Below, in pieces: positions 52,881 to 62,507 of a DNA stretch of 64,000 bases (positions are counted from its first letter, which is position 1; the number at the start of each line of letters is the position of its first letter). The translations under genes were made by a program, and so were the position numbers. Below the pieces are notes generated by a model. That model worked only from the letters and a program-made list of their open reading frames with translations. It did not search any database and was not told where the DNA came from. This DNA is from an uncultured Lachnospiraceae bacterium (lineage in GTDB: Bacteria > Bacillota > Clostridia > Lachnospirales > Lachnospiraceae): positions 1-64,000 of the forward strand of contig CAJTXA010000008.1 in the NCBI GenBank assembly GCA_910579865.1. Direction: 5' to 3'.

Positions 52881-55484
52881 ATGGGAAGTTGGGAAATTGA
52901 AAAGTTAAAGTATATTCGGATATTGGAAGTGATTATTAGTGGAATTTCTAATATATTGAATATGGATAGTTATTCGATGATGGCAGATACGTTAAGAGAA
53001 AAGTTAATGGAGTGGAAAGCAGATTCGGAGAAACTGCTTCATAAGTTAAAAAAGAATGAGTTTGAGATTGCCATTGTTGGTTTGGAGAAAGCGGGAAAAA
53101 GTTCTTTTTCCAACGCATTTATTGAAAATAGTCTGCTTCCAACCGATCAGGGACGTTGCACTTATACTTCTACCTGTATCGCATATAATGAGTATGATAT
53201 TGCACAAATTTCTTTTTATACAAAAGAAGAATTTACGAAAAATTTTTCAGACAAACTGAAAAAAATAGGAATTGAGAATTCTGAGAAATATTCATTTGAA
53301 TTAATGACAAGACAGCAATATGAACAGTTATTTCAGAAATTAGAATTGGGAAAACAGAAGTTATATGGAAGTACGTTAAATCAAGATATCTTAGATACAA
53401 TTGACAATAGACAAGAGATTTTGAATTATCTTGGAAATCCAATGAAACAATTTAGTGGAGAAGAGTTTGAGGAGTTTCAGGGATTTATTAAAGAACCAAG
53501 TAAAGCAATTGCAGTAAAAGAAATTACAATTGGTTCTAGATTGTTAGAAAAGATGCCAAATGCAATTATCTATGATATACCTGGTTTTAATTCGCCAACA
53601 GAAATGCATCAGCAGCAAACTCGTACTAGAATGAAGAGCGCAGATGCAATTGTTATTATTGCAAAGGCAGATGAACCAAGTCTAACAGGAGAGGTTTTAG
53701 ATATTTTTCGGGAATGTGATAATGATGGAACAGTTTTAAATGATAAATTATTTGTATTTGCGAATAAAGCAGATCGGGCGAATATTTCAAAAAATAAGGA
53801 TATTACGTATGATGAATGGATTCATAAACGAAATATTTTAGATGAAAAATATAAAAATAGAATATTTTTTGGTTCTTCAAATGCACATCTTCAAAAAATT
53901 GGAAAATTGCCAGCGGAGGACAAAGGAAATGACTATATTAGTCCGCTGAAAATGCGGGGGTTAGAAGATGGGATTTATGAGATTCGAGAGGCTTTAGAAG
54001 AGTATAATCGTACTTCTCGTTTTGAAGTATTGAAAGGACGAGTAAATAAAATAAAAGGAGCACTTTCTGCAGCATTTGAAGAAGTGAATCAGAAATATGC
54101 TACTATAGAAACAAATAATTTTATCACTGGAGATAAAATTGATTTGGCTCTTAACTTTAAAAGTGAATTTATTGAAAAGGTAGTAAAAAATCTGCAATCT
54201 TATCGGGATGATATTGTACGTGGAAAGATGCAGACGGAAAAACCATTATCAAAAGGAATTGCAAAATATATTTTAGAAACAATTACAGTAGAGAATTATC
54301 AAATTACAGATGAAGAACTAAAGAAAGCACATAAATGTTATATTTCAAGTGTAACAGAACATGAGGCACCACAGACAATAGAATCTCCTTTACGAAGGGA
54401 GAAATTTGAAAAAATGTATCATGATTTTTTTGATGCGATTATGTCAATTTCGGTAGAGAATCATGTAAAGTGTCGGGGAGATATTATTGAAATTATTATG
54501 GAAGCAATGAACCTTTCAAAAACTTCTCCTTATTATGATAAAATTTGTACACAGTTAAAAGATGCATTTTCTACAATTAGTCAAAGCACAGATGAAGGTT
54601 ATTATCAAAGCTTGATTGAACGATTTGCTAGAGATATCTATGAAATTTTAATTCAGTGTACGTATTCAGAAGAAAGATATAATAAATTTATTCCAGAAAT
54701 GGATAATTTCTTTAGTTTTTCTGTATTTTATAATCCTGATTTAAAAGAAGAGAATAAATTAGACTATATACACAAAGCACCAAAAGATCAAATTCTTTGC
54801 AATTTATTGCTTTTTCATGATTATAATCGTTCTTCTAGTAAAGAAGTCTGTGAGAAAAAAACAGCGGAGTTAGCAGATGCTGTAAAAAAAATAGCAGGAT
54901 TAAAAGAAATTTCAACAATGAATATGAAATTAATCCAAAAAATTGTACAGAGAGATTATGAAAATGCAGATAGGATTATTATTGATATTTTAGAAGACTG
55001 TGATATTGAAAATGAAAATCAGACAACAATTTCTGCGAAAGTAAGTATGCTTTTACAAAGAGCAGTGAAAGATATGCCAGAAGAAGAGGAAAATTATGCG
55101 ATTCAGGCGGATCTCTCTAAGCCAGTTGAGTTTAGAAAAGCATATGCTAGTTATTTTGCACAAATTCGAAGTAATCGGACTTATGAAGATATGAAAAAGG
55201 ATTTTGCTTGTGATATTGATATTTTAAGGGATGTTCTTCTTCATGCCTTTATTCGAGCAATTAATATTGAAAAATCGTTTGTTGCACGTGAAGTAAAAGC
55301 GATAGAATATGTAATTTCGTGGATAGAGAGCAAAGAATTTAATGCCTTTGTTTCTAATAATATTGAGTTTATTAAAGCAGAAGAGTTTGATAGCTTGGAT
55401 CGTGCAGAGGCGGAAATAAAGATGAGATCTGCTTTTATGATGGAGATTAATAAAATAATTGCTACGATTAACAACACACAATAG
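52881..55484 (+). CDS. Dynamin-like large GTPase 1
   Basis: 867 residues. GTPase domain: G1 IVGLEKAGKSSFSNA (about 63-77), G2 Thr in CTYTSTCI, G3 IYDIPGFNSP (about 231), G4 FANKAD (about 293). A long helical stalk follows (about 380-860) without a strong membrane helix. Bacterial dynamin-like proteins bind and remodel membranes, some in pairs. AAGGAGG upstream. It is followed by a second dynamin 15 nt later. Confidence 0.88.
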   Translation: MGSWEIEKLKYIRILEVIISGISNILNMDSYSMMADTLREKLMEWKADSEKLLHKLKKNEFEIAIVGLEKAGKSSFSNAFIENSLLPTDQGRCTYTSTCIAYNEYDIAQISFYTKEEFTKNFSDKLKKIGIENSEKYSFELMTRQQYEQLFQKLELGKQKLYGSTLNQDILDTIDNRQEILNYLGNPMKQFSGEEFEEFQGFIKEPSKAIAVKEITIGSRLLEKMPNAIIYDIPGFNSPTEMHQQQTRTRMKSADAIVIIAKADEPSLTGEVLDIFRECDNDGTVLNDKLFVFANKADRANISKNKDITYDEWIHKRNILDEKYKNRIFFGSSNAHLQKIGKLPAEDKGNDYISPLKMRGLEDGIYEIREALEEYNRTSRFEVLKGRVNKIKGALSAAFEEVNQKYATIETNNFITGDKIDLALNFKSEFIEKVVKNLQSYRDDIVRGKMQTEKPLSKGIAKYILETITVENYQITDEELKKAHKCYISSVTEHEAPQTIESPLRREKFEKMYHDFFDAIMSISVENHVKCRGDIIEIIMEAMNLSKTSPYYDKICTQLKDAFSTISQSTDEGYYQSLIERFARDIYEILIQCTYSEERYNKFIPEMDNFFSFSVFYNPDLKEENKLDYIHKAPKDQILCNLLLFHDYNRSSSKEVCEKKTAELADAVKKIAGLKEISTMNMKLIQKIVQRDYENADRIIIDILEDCDIENENQTTISAKVSMLLQRAVKDMPEEEENYAIQADLSKPVEFRKAYASYFAQIRSNRTYEDMKKDFACDIDILRDVLLHAFIRAINIEKSFVAREVKAIEYVISWIESKEFNAFVSNNIEFIKAEEFDSLDRAEAEIKMRSAFMMEINKIIATINNTQ

Positions 55485-55499
55485 GAAAGAGGAAATTTT

Positions 55500-58238
55500 A
55501 TGAAGTATGTTTTTTTAAGTGGAAAAAAGATACAGAATGACATTGGCATGATAAAAGCAGCGTTAGAAGAAGATCCGGAAGTAGTGTTTATTTTTACCCA
55601 TCCTCAAATGAAGTTATTTTCTTATATTGACCATCTGCAAAGCAATGGATTAAGCAATGACTTTCTATACAATTTTAAGATTTGTTATGAAAAGCAGGAT
55701 ATTGATATTACGTATATTGATAAAGAAAATCCAGATGGCTGTATGCTGACATCCATCAGTGAATTGATTGAGTTACTAAATAAGAAGAAACCTTGTAAGA
55801 TTGTTGTAAATGATGAGAAACGTATAACACTTGCAGATATTGTACAACAGATGATTTTTATTGGCTATCCTGTTTCTTCTGCTCATATTTTACTTAAGTC
55901 AGAAGAGAAGGATGAAGAAAAAATTAAACGCTTTTTGGAAAAAAGTAGCGATTTATCCGTTGCTATAGAACATACCATTGAACAACTGCAATTCCTTAAA
56001 AAGAAATACTCCCAAATTTCAGAAAATATCACAAAAGAGGAACAGAAAGAGTTTCTGAAAAAGTTGGAAAAAGCAGAGAGTAATTGTGCTACAATATTGG
56101 AAAAACTAGAAAAGTCGCAAAGTGTGGAAATAAGAATCGCAATTGCGGCTTCGAAAAAAACGGGAAAGAGTATGCTAATTAATAGTATGATAGAGGAGGA
56201 ACTTGCTCCTACTAGTTTGGAATTAGCAACTCCAAATACCTGTGTCTATAAAAAAAGTTTAGATGATAAATACCATTTAGATTATAAAAATGAAAAAAGT
56301 ACATTTGATACAGCAAAGGAACTCTATCAAGTAATTGGAACAGAGTTTAAAAAAGCGCAGGAAGACAAGGAACATGATTATAAGATTGAGGATATGGAAA
56401 TTGAATATGTAACAGAAGGAAACCATTTTGAAAATTTTATGATCTATGATACGCCGGGACCAGATGCTGCTGGAACAGATTTAAAAGTTCCAGCAGCAGA
56501 GGCAGTGAAAAAATGTGATGTAGCAGTTTTTGTAATTGATTTTACAAAACATTTAATGATTTCTGAAGAAGAGTATCTGTGGAAAATTAAAGAAGAATTT
56601 GCTAGAAATGGAAAATTTACCTCTCTTATTTTTGTAATTAATAAAATGGATGCTATCTATACAGATACAAATACAGCAAAGTCTATTATTAAGTCAATTG
56701 ATTATATCCGTAATCGTTTAAGTGAGATAAATAGTGAGTATAAAGATTGTATTATCTTTGCAACATCTGCTTTGCAATATTTCCGCACAATAGAATGTGA
56801 GAAAGGTTGTGGGGAAGATTTTATTAGCTCCACCGATTTATATTCGGATATTAGACCTATGAAAAAGAGATTTTCAAAATATAAAGATCAACTTGCATGG
56901 TTAGATGGACAAGTTGGTTTTCTTGATTCGTGTCATAATATGACAGGTATTACATCTAAGGTTCTAAAGCAGCGAAGCGGAATTCCAGATCTTTTTAATT
57001 ATGTTTCTTATGTAGCACATACAAAAGCTAGAGAAGAAGTAATGAATCATGTTGCAGTAACAATTGATATGCAGACAAAGCAGTTAAAAGCTGTTCTAGA
57101 TTATGTAGCAAATATTGAGCAGTTAATTCATTTAAATCAGGAACAGATTGGTAAGATTACAACGATTATTGACGAGTTTAAAAAAGTTACGCATCAAATA
57201 TTAGAAGATCGGATTACGGAGGCAGACTTAACACTTGTAGAGCAGTCTGGAATTATAAAAGAGTATTGTAAGAAGGCAGAAGAAGCAGTTGGCTTTGAAG
57301 CAATTAAGCAGGGTGTGATAAATCATATTAGGGAGAATAAAGAAAATCTTCCAAGTGATTTAGAGATGACCGATCGATTTTTTAAAATGATTCAGGATCA
57401 GACTTATAAAGCTTTTGTAAATGGAATAAGAGAACGGACAAAAGGAGGAAAAATAGAAAAAAGAGATCTAGATGAAGTAGCGTCCACATTAATATCAGAA
57501 GAGCTGTTGAAGAGTGCAGCAGAACGTGTAATCAGTAGTTACTATGGAGAGGCTGTATTAACCGAACAGAAAAATGTGGCTATTATCAAAACAGAGATTG
57601 AAGAAATTATGAATGGAAGATTACAACAAATCGATCAAGCATCCGAAGAATGTAGAAAAAAATTAGAAAAGTATGCTCGTTTTCATGTGCCAGAGATGCC
57701 AGATTTTACATTTGGTTTGCCAGATGTAAAAAATGATATTAGTATGAAAACGATTGAAGTAAGTAATGATATTAGAAATAGACTTTGGAAGTTAAGGAGT
57801 CTGGCAGTAAATAAAAAAATGAATTGGATTTATCAAGTTTGGCGTAATTTTTTAGAAAAGAGATCAGGGCGAGTAGAGTACTATATAAAAGAAGTTTCAG
57901 AGAAAAGCTATCGGGCAAATTTTAAAGAAAGGTTTTATGCTTCTATCTGTGATTTAGCAAGAAATAATGTGAAATTTCAGCAGTGTGTAAAGGACGGTTT
58001 AGATAAGGTAAGTTTGGAAATGGAAGAAATTACCGATCAATTTAATCAACAATTTTCGGATATGAGTGAAGCTTGTAAAGAAAGTATTCAAACATTTACC
58101 ACAATTATTGACGATCGGGAGAAGTATTATTCGAATAATGAAGCATTAGAAAAACAGAAGGAAATGATTCAAGAGATAAATCAGGTTCTTGAAGAATTTT
58201 TTAAAATTTGGGATTATGTGCTTTTAGGAGGAGAATAG
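55500..58238 (+). CDS. Dynamin-like large GTPase 2 with N-terminal extension
   Basis: 912 residues. An unassigned alpha/beta N-terminal domain (about 1-150, YVFLSGKKIQNDIGMIKAAL, VVFIFTHPQMKLFSYI) precedes the GTPase: G1 IAIAASKKTGKSMLINS (about 211-227), G3 YDTPGPDAAG (about 315), G4 FVINKMD (about 378). The helical stalk follows. It is divergent from the upstream dynamin, so the two probably form a heteromeric pair. The stop TAG is immediately followed by the ATG of the dehydrogenase gene. Confidence 0.87.
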   Translation: MKYVFLSGKKIQNDIGMIKAALEEDPEVVFIFTHPQMKLFSYIDHLQSNGLSNDFLYNFKICYEKQDIDITYIDKENPDGCMLTSISELIELLNKKKPCKIVVNDEKRITLADIVQQMIFIGYPVSSAHILLKSEEKDEEKIKRFLEKSSDLSVAIEHTIEQLQFLKKKYSQISENITKEEQKEFLKKLEKAESNCATILEKLEKSQSVEIRIAIAASKKTGKSMLINSMIEEELAPTSLELATPNTCVYKKSLDDKYHLDYKNEKSTFDTAKELYQVIGTEFKKAQEDKEHDYKIEDMEIEYVTEGNHFENFMIYDTPGPDAAGTDLKVPAAEAVKKCDVAVFVIDFTKHLMISEEEYLWKIKEEFARNGKFTSLIFVINKMDAIYTDTNTAKSIIKSIDYIRNRLSEINSEYKDCIIFATSALQYFRTIECEKGCGEDFISSTDLYSDIRPMKKRFSKYKDQLAWLDGQVGFLDSCHNMTGITSKVLKQRSGIPDLFNYVSYVAHTKAREEVMNHVAVTIDMQTKQLKAVLDYVANIEQLIHLNQEQIGKITTIIDEFKKVTHQILEDRITEADLTLVEQSGIIKEYCKKAEEAVGFEAIKQGVINHIRENKENLPSDLEMTDRFFKMIQDQTYKAFVNGIRERTKGGKIEKRDLDEVASTLISEELLKSAAERVISSYYGEAVLTEQKNVAIIKTEIEEIMNGRLQQIDQASEECRKKLEKYARFHVPEMPDFTFGLPDVKNDISMKTIEVSNDIRNRLWKLRSLAVNKKMNWIYQVWRNFLEKRSGRVEYYIKEVSEKSYRANFKERFYASICDLARNNVKFQQCVKDGLDKVSLEMEEITDQFNQQFSDMSEACKESIQTFTTIIDDREKYYSNNEALEKQKEMIQEINQVLEEFFKIWDYVLLGGE

Positions 58239-59423
58239 ATGAAGATAGCAGTAGCAGGCACAGGATATGTAGGCTTATCAATTGCCATTTTATTAGCGCA
58301 GCATCATACTGTTTATGCACTTGATATTTTACCAGAAAAGGTAGAAAAGATTCAACATAAGCAATCTCCTATTGTAGATGCAGAGATTGAGGAGTATCTT
58401 TCAAAACGAGAGCTAGATTTACATGCTACAACAGATGAAAAAGAGGCTTATTGTGATGCAGAATTTATTGTGATTGCTACTCCTACTAATTATGATCCAA
58501 AAAAGAATTATTTTGATACTTCTTCTGTAGAACAGGTGATTTCACTTGTACTTGAATTAGCTCCTAATGCAATTATGGTGATAAAATCAACAGTACCAGT
58601 TGGTTATTGTACTTTTATAAAAGAGAAATATAAAACAGAGAATCTTTTATTTTCTCCTGAGTTTCTCCGAGAAGGACGAGCATTATATGATAATCTTTAT
58701 CCCTCTAGAATTATTGTTGGAGTACCCTTAATTGATAAGCGGCTGAGAGAGAAAGCGGAAATTTTTGCTTCTTTGCTTCAAGAGGGAGCAATAAAAACAG
58801 AAATTCCTACACTTTTTACAGATTTGACAGAAGCAGAAGCAATTAAATTATTTGCAAATACGTATTTAGCACTTCGGGTTGCTTATTTTAATGAATTGGA
58901 TACTTATGCTGAGGTACGAGGCTTAAACACAAAGCAGATTATTGAGGGTGTTGGATTAGATCCACGAATTGGAAACTTTTATAACAATCCTTCTTTTGGA
59001 TATGGTGGGTATTGTCTTCCAAAAGATACAAAACAACTTTTAGCAAATTATGATCAAGTACCAAATAATATTATTGGAGCGATTGTAGAAGCAAATCGGA
59101 CAAGAAAGGATTTTATTGCAGAGAGGATTTTAGAAAAAAAACCACATATAGTTGGAATTTATCGCTTAACTATGAAGTCAGATTCTGATAATTTTCGGCA
59201 GTCTTCTATACAGGGAGTGATGAAGCGAGTAAAGGCGAAAGGAATTGAAGTGGTTGTATACGAACCAGCTTTAAAAGAGAAGGAATTTTTTCGCTCCCGT
59301 GTAATTTCAGATTTAGAAGAGTTCAAACGAATTTCGGATGTAATTGTAGCAAATCGATTTTGTGAAGAAATTTCAGATGTCAAAGAAAAAGTTTACACAA
59401 GAGATCTTTATTTTCGGGATTAG
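58239..59423 (+). CDS. ugd: UDP-glucose 6-dehydrogenase
   Basis: 394 residues, the short form of the family. N-terminal NAD fold MKIAVAGTGYVGLSIAILLA, catalytic segment FGYGGYCLPKDTKQL with the reactive Cys, and the central helix AEAIKLFANTYLALRVAYFNEL. It makes UDP-glucuronate for surface polysaccharide. Directly abutting the second dynamin (no gap), so co-translated with it; the functional reason is not evident. A hairpin terminator was not seen after it. Confidence 0.95.
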   Translation: MKIAVAGTGYVGLSIAILLAQHHTVYALDILPEKVEKIQHKQSPIVDAEIEEYLSKRELDLHATTDEKEAYCDAEFIVIATPTNYDPKKNYFDTSSVEQVISLVLELAPNAIMVIKSTVPVGYCTFIKEKYKTENLLFSPEFLREGRALYDNLYPSRIIVGVPLIDKRLREKAEIFASLLQEGAIKTEIPTLFTDLTEAEAIKLFANTYLALRVAYFNELDTYAEVRGLNTKQIIEGVGLDPRIGNFYNNPSFGYGGYCLPKDTKQLLANYDQVPNNIIGAIVEANRTRKDFIAERILEKKPHIVGIYRLTMKSDSDNFRQSSIQGVMKRVKAKGIEVVVYEPALKEKEFFRSRVISDLEEFKRISDVIVANRFCEEISDVKEKVYTRDLYFRD

Positions 59424-59481
59424 AGTAGAGAGATTGTGAAAGTTGAATAAAAATATAATCCTTTTTTGTTATAATGTGTGG

Positions 59482-59510
59482 TGGACAAATAGATATATTT
59501 TTGCTATAAT
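59482..59510 (+). promoter_or_regulatory. Sigma-A promoter of the beta-glucoside operon
   Basis: TGGACA (59482-59487), 17-nt spacer, TATAAT (59505-59510) with TGC extension. The predicted start lies a few bases before the RAT. No CcpA (cre) site was recognised. Confidence 0.75.
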
Positions 59511-59524
59511 AGCAGAAATGATAG

Positions 59525-59566
59525 GGATTGTTACTGGAATAAAATTTTTTATCGTCAGGCAAGACC
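59525..59566 (+). promoter_or_regulatory. Ribonucleic antiterminator (RAT) 1
   Basis: Left half GGATTGTTACTG (59525-59536), right half CAGGCAAGACC (59556-59566), matching the LicT/BglG target. Its 3' half overlaps the left arm of the following terminator, so the two structures are mutually exclusive. Confidence 0.85.
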
Positions 59567-59611
59567 GTGTAGTATTTTACTTGAAAGGTAAGATACTATA
59601 TGGTCTTTTTT
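59561..59611 (+). terminator. Regulated terminator overlapping RAT 1
   Basis: AAGACC (59561-59566) pairs with GGTCTT (59602-59607), and AGTATTTTA pairs with TAAGATACT internally, followed by TTTTTATTTT. When LicT binds the RAT the terminator cannot form. Confidence 0.85.
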
Positions 59612-59661
59612 ATTTTGAAAAGAATGTATCATTCAACTGAGTAAATGAAATGAGGGAAAAT

Positions 59662-60516
59662 ATGCTGATATTAAAAATTTTGAATAATAATCTGATTTTA
59701 TCAAAGGATGATTTGGGACAGGAAATTATTGTAAAGGGATGTGGAATTGCTTTTCAGAAAAAGAGAGGGCAAGAGGTTGAACCAAGTAAGATTGAAAAAA
59801 TTTTTATTGCAGAAACACCTCAAAAAAGCAAACAGATGCAAACATATCTTACCTTAATACCAGAAGAGTATTTTGACTTTGTAGAAAATTTTGTGGTACA
59901 AATAAAAAAACAATATGAAATGGAATTAAGTGAAAGTATTTATTTTTCCTTAAGTGATCATATTTATGGAACGATTCAGCGTTTAGATAAAGGGATTACA
60001 ATAAAAAATATGTTATTATTAGATATTAAGCAGTTATATCGAAGAGAATATGAAATTGGTATTCAGATGCTAGAAGAGATTAAGAAACGGTTTGGAAAGA
60101 AATTTTCACTGGATGAAGCCGGATTTATTGCCTTACATTTTGTAAATGCACAGGATGGGAGTGGGAAAGAAATCGGGGAAATATCAGATATGATTAAAAA
60201 AATTTTAACTATTGTATCGAAATATTATGCACCACTTGTTTTTTTAGAAGATAATTTATATTATCAACGATTTCTAACACATTTAAAGTATTTTGCTCAT
60301 CGATTTTTACATAAAGAATTACAATATGATGAAGATACCAGTTTATATCAGATTATTAAAGAACAGTATAAAGAAGCTTATGGCTGTGTTAAGTTAATTT
60401 ATCTTATGATGGAAGAAGAGTATCAATATCAGATGACAGAAGAAGAAATGTTATATTTAATTATTCATATACAAAAAGTGACAGAAGATCATAAACGAAT
60501 GGAAGAAATGCAATAA
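59662..60516 (+). CDS. licT: BglG/LicT-family transcription antiterminator
   Basis: 284 residues from ATG 59662 (GAGGG at 59652-59656); ATG 59650 overlaps the site. The N-terminal CAT RNA-binding domain (about 1-55, LKILNNNLILSKDDLG, GIAFQKKRGQEV) is followed by two PRD domains with the phosphorylatable His positions in SLSDHIYGTI and in the second PRD (YFAHRFLH). It binds the RAT and prevents termination when beta-glucosides are transported. The gene lies in the operon it controls. Confidence 0.93.
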   Translation: MLILKILNNNLILSKDDLGQEIIVKGCGIAFQKKRGQEVEPSKIEKIFIAETPQKSKQMQTYLTLIPEEYFDFVENFVVQIKKQYEMELSESIYFSLSDHIYGTIQRLDKGITIKNMLLLDIKQLYRREYEIGIQMLEEIKKRFGKKFSLDEAGFIALHFVNAQDGSGKEIGEISDMIKKILTIVSKYYAPLVFLEDNLYYQRFLTHLKYFAHRFLHKELQYDEDTSLYQIIKEQYKEAYGCVKLIYLMMEEEYQYQMTEEEMLYLIIHIQKVTEDHKRMEEMQ

Positions 60517-60525
60517 AAAAGGATT

Positions 60526-60569
60526 GGATTGTTACTGAAGCAGTGAATACTGTCTGTTCAGGCAAGACC
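60526..60569 (+). promoter_or_regulatory. RAT-like element 2 upstream of PTS gene, with no visible terminator
   Basis: GGATTGTTACTG (60526-60537) and CAGGCAAGACC (60559-60569), identical to RAT 1 in both halves, around an extra hairpin CAGT/ACTG. No complementary GGTCTT and no T-tract follow before the start codon at 60606. Confidence 0.75.
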
Positions 60570-60605
60570 TCAAAATAAAATTAAGAACAATAAGGAGGAA
60601 CTGCT

Positions 60606-62480
60606 ATGAAAAAAGAGTATAGTCAGATAGCAGACAAAATGATTACTGCAATGGGGGGAAAGGACAATATTATTCAGGTATTCCATTGCATGACAAGGCT
60701 TCGCTTTTATGTGAAGAGTAAAGGAAAAATGAATGAGGATGCCATTTTAAAATTGGAAGAGGTTTCTGGCGTCAACTGGTATAACGATCAGTTTCAGGTG
60801 ATTGTAGGAAATGAAGTGGATGCAGTCTATAAGGCGCTGATAGAAAAAGGAGTGCCTTCTGAAGATACAGTAGGTGAAAGTACAAACAAAGATGCAAGTG
60901 TGCTTTCTACTGTGGTAGATTCTATTACTGGTTGTATGACACCAATGATTCCAGCACTGACAGCCGCTGGTATGATTAAGGTAGTATTGACATTATTAAC
61001 GACCTTTCATTTGGTACAAGATTCAAGCAGTACCTATCAGGTAATTAATTTTGTTGGAGATGTGGTATTCTATTTTATGCCGTTTTTAATTGCAGCAAAT
61101 GCAGCGAAGATTTTTCGAGTAAATCAATCACTTGCTCTATTTGTGGCAGGACTGTTTTTACATCCAAATTTTGTAGCAATGGTTGCTTCTGAACTTCCAA
61201 TTACATTATTTGCTCTGCCAGTTACAAAGTTTTCTTATTCTTATTCTGTTATTCCAGTTATTCTTATGGTGTGGATTATGCATTATATTGAAATTGGGGT
61301 AGATAAAGTAACACCAAAGATGACAAAATTGATTTTAAATCCTACCTTGGTTATGCTGATTAGTGCACCAATTGCATTAATTGTAATAGGACCATTAGGT
61401 GGTATTATTGGAAATGTATTAGCAACAATTATTGATTTCTTGTCAAATAAGCTAGGATTTATTATTGTAGGTGCATTGGCTGCTACCTTCCCATTTATTG
61501 TAATGACAGGTATGCATCACGCATTGACACCAATCGGGTTAAATGCAATTGCAACAGGTGGCTATGATACCATTGTATTTGTTCCGCAGGTATGTTCTAA
61601 TTTAGCACAGGCAGGAGCGACCTTAGCAGTTGCTTATAAGTCAAAAGATAAAAATATGAAACAGCTTGCTAGTGCATCTGGTATCTCTGCAATTATGGGA
61701 ATTACAGAGCCTGCCTTGTATGGTGTTACATTAAAGTTAAAGCGACCAGTAATTGCAGCTTCAATTGCAGCCGGTATTGGTGGAATTGTAGGTGGAATCT
61801 TGCAGGTATCACTATATATTGCACAAAACTCTATTATGGCAATTCCAGCGTTTATTGGAGAAAAAGGATTCACAAATCTATTATTTGGAATTATTATGAT
61901 TATTGTATCTTTTGTAGCTTCTTTTGTTTTAACTTTAATATTAGGATTTGAGGATGCTGCGCCAGAAAATCAGGTGAAAACAGAGGAAAAAGCTACAGAA
62001 ACTTCTAAGAAAAAATTGGTACAAAAAATTGAAGTAGTATCTCCAGTAGCAGGAACAGTAAAATCGCTTACAGAAGTACCAGATAAAACATTTGCAGATA
62101 AATTATTAGGAGATGGTGCAGCGATTTTTCCAAAAGAGGGAAAAGTGACTGCACCAGTAGATGGGACAGTAATTTCGATTATGGATACAAAGCATGGAAT
62201 TATGCTGCAATCAGAAGATGGATTAGAAATTTTAATTCATGTTGGATTGGAAACAGTGAACTTAAATGGAAAATATTTTACAGCTCATGTCAAAAGCGGA
62301 GATACCATAAAAAGAGGAGAACTTTTGTTGGAATTTGATTTAGAGGCAATTCGGGCAGAAGGATATAATTTGATTACACCAGTTGTAATTACGAATAGTG
62401 ATGACTATATTAAAGTAGTTTGTATGGAAGAGAGTGGAAATGAAGTGCGAATAGGAAGTAAATTTTTAACGGTGGTATAA
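60606..62480 (+). CDS. bglP: PTS beta-glucoside-specific EIIBCA
   Basis: 624 residues. The EIIB domain (1-90) has the phosphorylated Cys28 in HCMTRLRF; the membrane EIIC domain spans about 105-455; the EIIA domain lies at about 480-624, with its phosphorylatable His at residue 545 in LIHVGLETV. It imports and phosphorylates aryl-beta-glucosides or cellobiose. It signals to LicT through the second PRD. Confidence 0.95.
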   Translation: MKKEYSQIADKMITAMGGKDNIIQVFHCMTRLRFYVKSKGKMNEDAILKLEEVSGVNWYNDQFQVIVGNEVDAVYKALIEKGVPSEDTVGESTNKDASVLSTVVDSITGCMTPMIPALTAAGMIKVVLTLLTTFHLVQDSSSTYQVINFVGDVVFYFMPFLIAANAAKIFRVNQSLALFVAGLFLHPNFVAMVASELPITLFALPVTKFSYSYSVIPVILMVWIMHYIEIGVDKVTPKMTKLILNPTLVMLISAPIALIVIGPLGGIIGNVLATIIDFLSNKLGFIIVGALAATFPFIVMTGMHHALTPIGLNAIATGGYDTIVFVPQVCSNLAQAGATLAVAYKSKDKNMKQLASASGISAIMGITEPALYGVTLKLKRPVIAASIAAGIGGIVGGILQVSLYIAQNSIMAIPAFIGEKGFTNLLFGIIMIIVSFVASFVLTLILGFEDAAPENQVKTEEKATETSKKKLVQKIEVVSPVAGTVKSLTEVPDKTFADKLLGDGAAIFPKEGKVTAPVDGTVISIMDTKHGIMLQSEDGLEILIHVGLETVNLNGKYFTAHVKSGDTIKRGELLLEFDLEAIRAEGYNLITPVVITNSDDYIKVVCMEESGNEVRIGSKFLTVV

Positions 62481-62507
62481 AATATAATATAGAAATGAGG
62501 TGAAATT

